Source: Lutibacter sp.
GTDB taxonomy: Bacteria; Bacteroidota; Bacteroidia; Flavobacteriales; Flavobacteriaceae
Direction of reading: 5' to 3'
Assembly: GCA_030694935.1 (NCBI GenBank)
Contig: JAUYUA010000092.1
Span: forward strand, 1 to 64,000
DNA: 64,000 nt
The translations under genes were made by a program, and so were the position numbers. Within the stretch, counting starts at the first letter, position 1, and the number at the start of each line of letters is the position of its first letter. Under the pieces are notes generated by a model, which worked only from the letters and a program-made list of their open reading frames with translations, was not told the origin of the DNA and ran no database searches. Shown here in pieces: positions 60,620 through 64,000 of this stretch.

Positions 60620-61135
60620 TCATTCTTTCTTGTATCCTATTTTAGTTCTCGGTTCTTCTTTGGGTTTTTCCAGTAATTGCTGAAGCACTTCGTAAATCTC
60701 ACTAAACTGCTCATTGTTTTGTGATTCCATCTGATTTATTTTTTTCATTATTTCTTCATAGTTGTTGGCCAATTTTCGAAGTTGGATAAAGGTCTCAATA
60801 ATTTGCACACTCATTTTTATAGCCAATTCACTATTCAAAACACTTGAGAGCATCAATATTCCGTGCTCTGTAAATACAAAAGGAGGGTATTTTGAATGTC
60901 GCCCTCTCTTTAAGGTCGCATTTTGCGACCTTAAAGCAGCATATTCTTCAGTTGTCAGTTCAAACATAAAAAATGCCGGAAAACGATCTATATTTCTTCT
61001 GACCTGTTCTTTTAATCTTTTAGTTTCAACATTATAAAGTTCTGCTAAATCTTTGTCCAGCATTACTTTCTGATTTCTGATTAAATAAATTTTACTCGTT
61101 ATTATTTCGTCTGGAACAGCAATTTTTTCACTCAT
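60620..61135 (-). CDS. ORF6N domain-containing protein (start assigned to MSEKIAV; longer ORF to 61201)
   Basis: IYLIRNQKVMLDKDLAELYNVETKRLKEQVRRNIDRFPAFFMFELTTEEYAALRSQNATLKRGRHSKYPPFVFTEHGILMLSSVLNSELAIKMSVQII. Confidence 0.92.
   Translation of the reverse strand: MSEKIAVPDEIITSKIYLIRNQKVMLDKDLAELYNVETKRLKEQVRRNIDRFPAFFMFELTTEEYAALRSQNATLKRGRHSKYPPFVFTEHGILMLSSVLNSELAIKMSVQIIETFIQLRKLANNYEEIMKKINQMESQNNEQFSEIYEVLQQLLEKPKEEPRTKIGYKKE
60908..60936. repeat. Intragenic palindrome in the ORF6N gene
   Basis: CTTTAAGGTCGCA-TTT-TGCGACCTTAAAG, perfect 13-bp arms with 3-nt spacer. Confidence 0.92.
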
Positions 61136-61175
61136 TTTTTCAAGGTTTTTTATTCCCCCTTTGTAGGCTATGGAC

Positions 61176-61421
61176 TTACTCCAAATCCTGAAGTTCCCCA
61201 AGTTGTTTTAGGATGTCAAAAGTTTTTTTTGCCTCTTCTTCATTAATGGTAGAAATGGCGGCACCAACGTGAACCAACACATAATCGCCAACATTCGCTT
61301 CAGGAACCAAAGTGAGGCTCACTTCTTTTATGATTCCGTCAAAAGACACTTTCCCCATTCTGAAAGTTTCATCCAACTGAGAAGTAATTGCTATTAATTT
61401 TCCGGGAATTGATAAACACAT
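61176..61421 (-). CDS. hypC: HypC/HybG/HupF family hydrogenase maturation chaperone
   Basis: MCLSIPGKLIAI...GKVSFDGIIKEVSLTLVPEANVGDYVLVHVGAAISTINEEEA. Confidence 0.95.
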   Translation of the reverse strand: MCLSIPGKLIAITSQLDETFRMGKVSFDGIIKEVSLTLVPEANVGDYVLVHVGAAISTINEEEAKKTFDILKQLGELQDLE

Positions 61422-61517
61422 GGTGATTTACGATTTACGATTTATGATTTACGATTTTTCAACTGGCGACTCCGCTCTGTGACCTTTTTAAAACTTTTAA
61501 CTTTTAATATCTAATAT

Positions 61518-62345
61518 TTAACTTTTTCCCATTTCGTGTGTTAACGAGCCTTTCAACCATTGATACCAATCTTCCATTCCTTCACCCGTAGTTGCCGAAA
61601 CTTCAAAAAACAGCAATTTCGGATTTACCTGCAGCGCATATTTTTTAATATTGTCAACATTTATATTTACATAAGGCAGCAAATCTATTTTATTGATGAT
61701 ACAAACATCCGAAGTATAAAACATATCGGGATATTTGATGGGTTTGTCTTCACCTTCGGTGGTACTTATGATAACTACGCGTTTATTTTCTCCCAAATCG
61801 AACATGGACGGACAAACCAAATTGCCCACATTTTCAATCATTAAAATGGAATTGTCTTCAATTTTTAACTTTTTAACGGCATCATAAACCATATCGCTTT
61901 CCAAATGGCAACCTTTTCCTGTGTTTATTTGAACAACAGGAACATCGTGCGCGGCAATTCTGTTGGCATCATTTAAAGTTTGCTGATCGCCTTCAATCAC
62001 ATAAAATGAAATTTCATTTTTTAAATCGGCCAAAGTGCGTTCCAGAAGCGCTGTTTTTCCAGAGCCCGGAGAACTCACCAGATTAAGTGCGAAAATGTTT
62101 TTTGCTTCAAAATAACCCCTATTTCTTGCGGCTAAAAGCTGGTTGTTTTGAAGAATGTCTCGCTCAATTTCCAAAACTTTGTGTTGATGGTCGTGTTCAT
62201 GAGAATGACCATCATGATGATGATCATCGTGCGAATGAGAATGTCCGTCGTGATGATGATGATTCCCTTGAGAATGATGTTCTTCTCCAGGTTTTAAAAT
62301 AACGGGACCGTTATTTTCGGTGCCGCAACCACAAGTTCCACACAT
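61518..62345 (-). CDS. hypB: Hydrogenase nickel incorporation GTPase HypB
   Basis: N-terminal MCGTCGCG, His-rich stretch, NLVSSPGSGKTALLERTL P-loop, INKIDLLPYV. Confidence 0.97.
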   Translation of the reverse strand: MCGTCGCGTENNGPVILKPGEEHHSQGNHHHHDGHSHSHDDHHHDGHSHEHDHQHKVLEIERDILQNNQLLAARNRGYFEAKNIFALNLVSSPGSGKTALLERTLADLKNEISFYVIEGDQQTLNDANRIAAHDVPVVQINTGKGCHLESDMVYDAVKKLKIEDNSILMIENVGNLVCPSMFDLGENKRVVIISTTEGEDKPIKYPDMFYTSDVCIINKIDLLPYVNINVDNIKKYALQVNPKLLFFEVSATTGEGMEDWYQWLKGSLTHEMGKS

Positions 62346-62358
62346 ATTTAAATTTGTT

Positions 62359-62700
62359 TTAAATGACTTCCAATGCTTTTACCCTCAATTCTTTTCCCTG
62401 CAAAATACTTTTAAAATAACTTTGGCAATAGGGGCAAGGATCATATAAATTTTCCATTTCAAATTCCGTATCGCAATCAACGCACTTTCCTTTTCCTTTA
62501 ATCACAATAATTTCTTTTTCGGCAAATTCAAGGACAGTATCCTTTATGGCCGATTCCCATATAAAGTTTAAAGAATCAAGTTCAATACCCGACAAAACAC
62601 CTATTTCAAGCTCAATTTTTGTAACGCTGTTTGCCTTTGCTTTCGCTGTTTCATCTTCGGCAATCTTAACAATTCCCAATGCTATGGATAGTTCGTGCAT
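62359..62700 (-). CDS. hypA: Hydrogenase maturation nickel metallochaperone HypA
   Basis: MHELSIALGIVKIAEDE and zinc-binding CVDCDTEFEMENLYDPCPYC. Confidence 0.95.
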   Translation of the reverse strand: MHELSIALGIVKIAEDETAKAKANSVTKIELEIGVLSGIELDSLNFIWESAIKDTVLEFAEKEIIVIKGKGKCVDCDTEFEMENLYDPCPYCQSYFKSILQGKELRVKALEVI

Positions 62701-62948
62701 AATTAAAAAATGCGTTTAAAATCAAATTTACAAATTATCTTCAAATAAATAGGTGAATCTATTTTTTCTCCCACTATTTTTATTTGGTTTAAATAAGGAT
62801 TAAAGCTTTATTTACCTTATTTTAAATCGTTCTAAATTAGAGGGTTAACATAAATTTATTCAAAAAAATTTGTACTTTCGATTTGTGCTTTTTTCAATCG
62901 GAAAGCACACGAGTAAAAAGTCTTTGTCATTACTTAAAAACTTTACTT

Positions 62949-64000
62949 ATGCCTACCGAAAACGAACAACGGGACACCTACTACAAAAGCATCATAAAAC
63001 AAGGTTACAGCCGTAGGGATTTTCTTAAATTTTCTACCTATATGGCTGCTTTTATGGGCTTAGAATCTTCTATGGTTGGACAAATAGCCGAATCTTTGGA
63101 AAAAACGCCAAGAATACCGATTATTTGGGAGCACTACCAAGAATGCACTTGCTGCAGTGAATCTTTTATCAGGTCGAACCACCCTATTGTGGCTGATATT
63201 ATTTTGGACAAAATTTCCCTGGATTATACCTTAACCTTAATGGCAGCTTCCGGACATCAGGCCGAAGCGGCAAAAAAAGCGGTTATGGATAAATATAAAG
63301 GAGAGTACATTCTTTGCGTTGAGGGTTCCATTCCATTAGGTGACGACGGAAATTATTGTTGTATCGCAGGAAAATCGGCAAAAGAAACATTTTTGGAAGC
63401 TGCAGAAGGCGCCAAAGCAATCATTGCTTGGGGAAGCTGTGCTTCTAATGGATGCGTGCAGGCCGCAAAACCAAATCCAACAGGCGCAACGCCTATCCAT
63501 AAAATAGTAAAAAACAAACCTATTATTAGAGTGCCTGGCTGTCCGCCAATTGGCGAAGTGATGGCAGGCGTTATTATGCATGTGGTTGCTTTTGGAAGAT
63601 ATCCGGAATTGGACAGATTGGGAAGGCCAAAAGCATTTTACGGAAAACGGGTTCACGACACCTGTTACCGACGACCTTATTATGATGCTGGCTTATTTGC
63701 CGAAACATTTGACGACCAAAATTCCAAAAATGGTTTTTGCCTATATAAAGTAGGATGCAAAGGACCTATGACATACAACTCTTGCGGAAACATAAAATGG
63801 AACAATGGCATTAGTTTTCCAATACAGTCCGGTCACGGTTGCATAGGATGCAGCGAAGAAAATTTCTGGGACAATGGCCCATTCTATGAAAGAACTACAA
63901 AAATACCTGGATTTGCGGTTGAAAGCAATGCCGATACCGTTGGGAAAGTAGCAGGTGCCGTCCTAGTGGGCGGCGTCGCCTTACACGCCGTTGCCGCAAA
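62949..64000 (+). CDS. [NiFe]-hydrogenase small subunit (partial, runs off the window)
   Basis: Read directly from + strand; absent from the ORF track because truncated. Tat motif SRRDFLKF, IIWEHYQECTCCSESFIRS, AIIAWGSCASNGCVQAAKPNPTGATPI, VPGCPPIGEVM, YKVGCKGPMTYNSCGNIKWN, SGHGCIGCSEENFWD. Confidence 0.96.
   Translation, partial: MPTENEQRDTYYKSIIKQGYSRRDFLKFSTYMAAFMGLESSMVGQIAESLEKTPRIPIIWEHYQECTCCSESFIRSNHPIVADIILDKISLDYTLTLMAASGHQAEAAKKAVMDKYKGEYILCVEGSIPLGDDGNYCCIAGKSAKETFLEAAEGAKAIIAWGSCASNGCVQAAKPNPTGATPIHKIVKNKPIIRVPGCPPIGEVMAGVIMHVVAFGRYPELDRLGRPKAFYGKRVHDTCYRRPYYDAGLFAETFDDQNSKNGFCLYKVGCKGPMTYNSCGNIKWNNGISFPIQSGHGCIGCSEENFWDNGPFYERTTKIPGFAVESNADTVGKVAGAVLVGGVALHAVAA

Noticed and set aside
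63336-63656. 106-aa minus-strand ORF in the hydrogenase region
   Set aside because: Antisense to the conserved small subunit reading frame.

Overview
Chromosomal window from a low-GC Bacteroidota, most likely Flavobacteriaceae. The evidence is the gldD/gldE gliding genes, TANNTTTG-type promoters, the FeoAB layout and the overall gene repertoire. Most of the window is housekeeping: pgi, leuS, ileS, alaS, uvrC, lspA, mutY, ssb, rng, HU, gpmI, M16/M23/M48 peptidases, a feo iron-uptake operon, a ZIP transporter with a DtxR-like regulator, and a TonB-dependent receptor. The right edge holds hypA-hypB-hypC and the start of a [NiFe]-hydrogenase small subunit with the six-Cys (O2-tolerant type) proximal-cluster signature. 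Two observations stand out. (1) A composite palindromic repeat sits in frame inside leuS and ileS, at what appears to be the same beta-hairpin of the CP1 editing domain. The leuS copy carries an apparently intact DUF559/Vsr-like PD-(D/E)XK nuclease domain, the ileS copy is a minimal 75-bp version, and a third partial copy lies just after alaS. (2) Two ORF6N-domain genes each carry a long, perfect, codon-aligned DNA palindrome at the same position. Arm sequences differ between the genes but dyad symmetry is kept. Other short repeat families (CCTGCCTGCCGGCAGGCAGG; CTTCGGCTCCGCTCAGGACAGGCT; GCGTTA...GAACGCCC) have entered coding regions in frame (ileS, GSCFA gene) or disrupted a gene (one ORF6N gene). 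No tRNA, rRNA or CRISPR array was recognised. All assignments are by eye; no database search was run.
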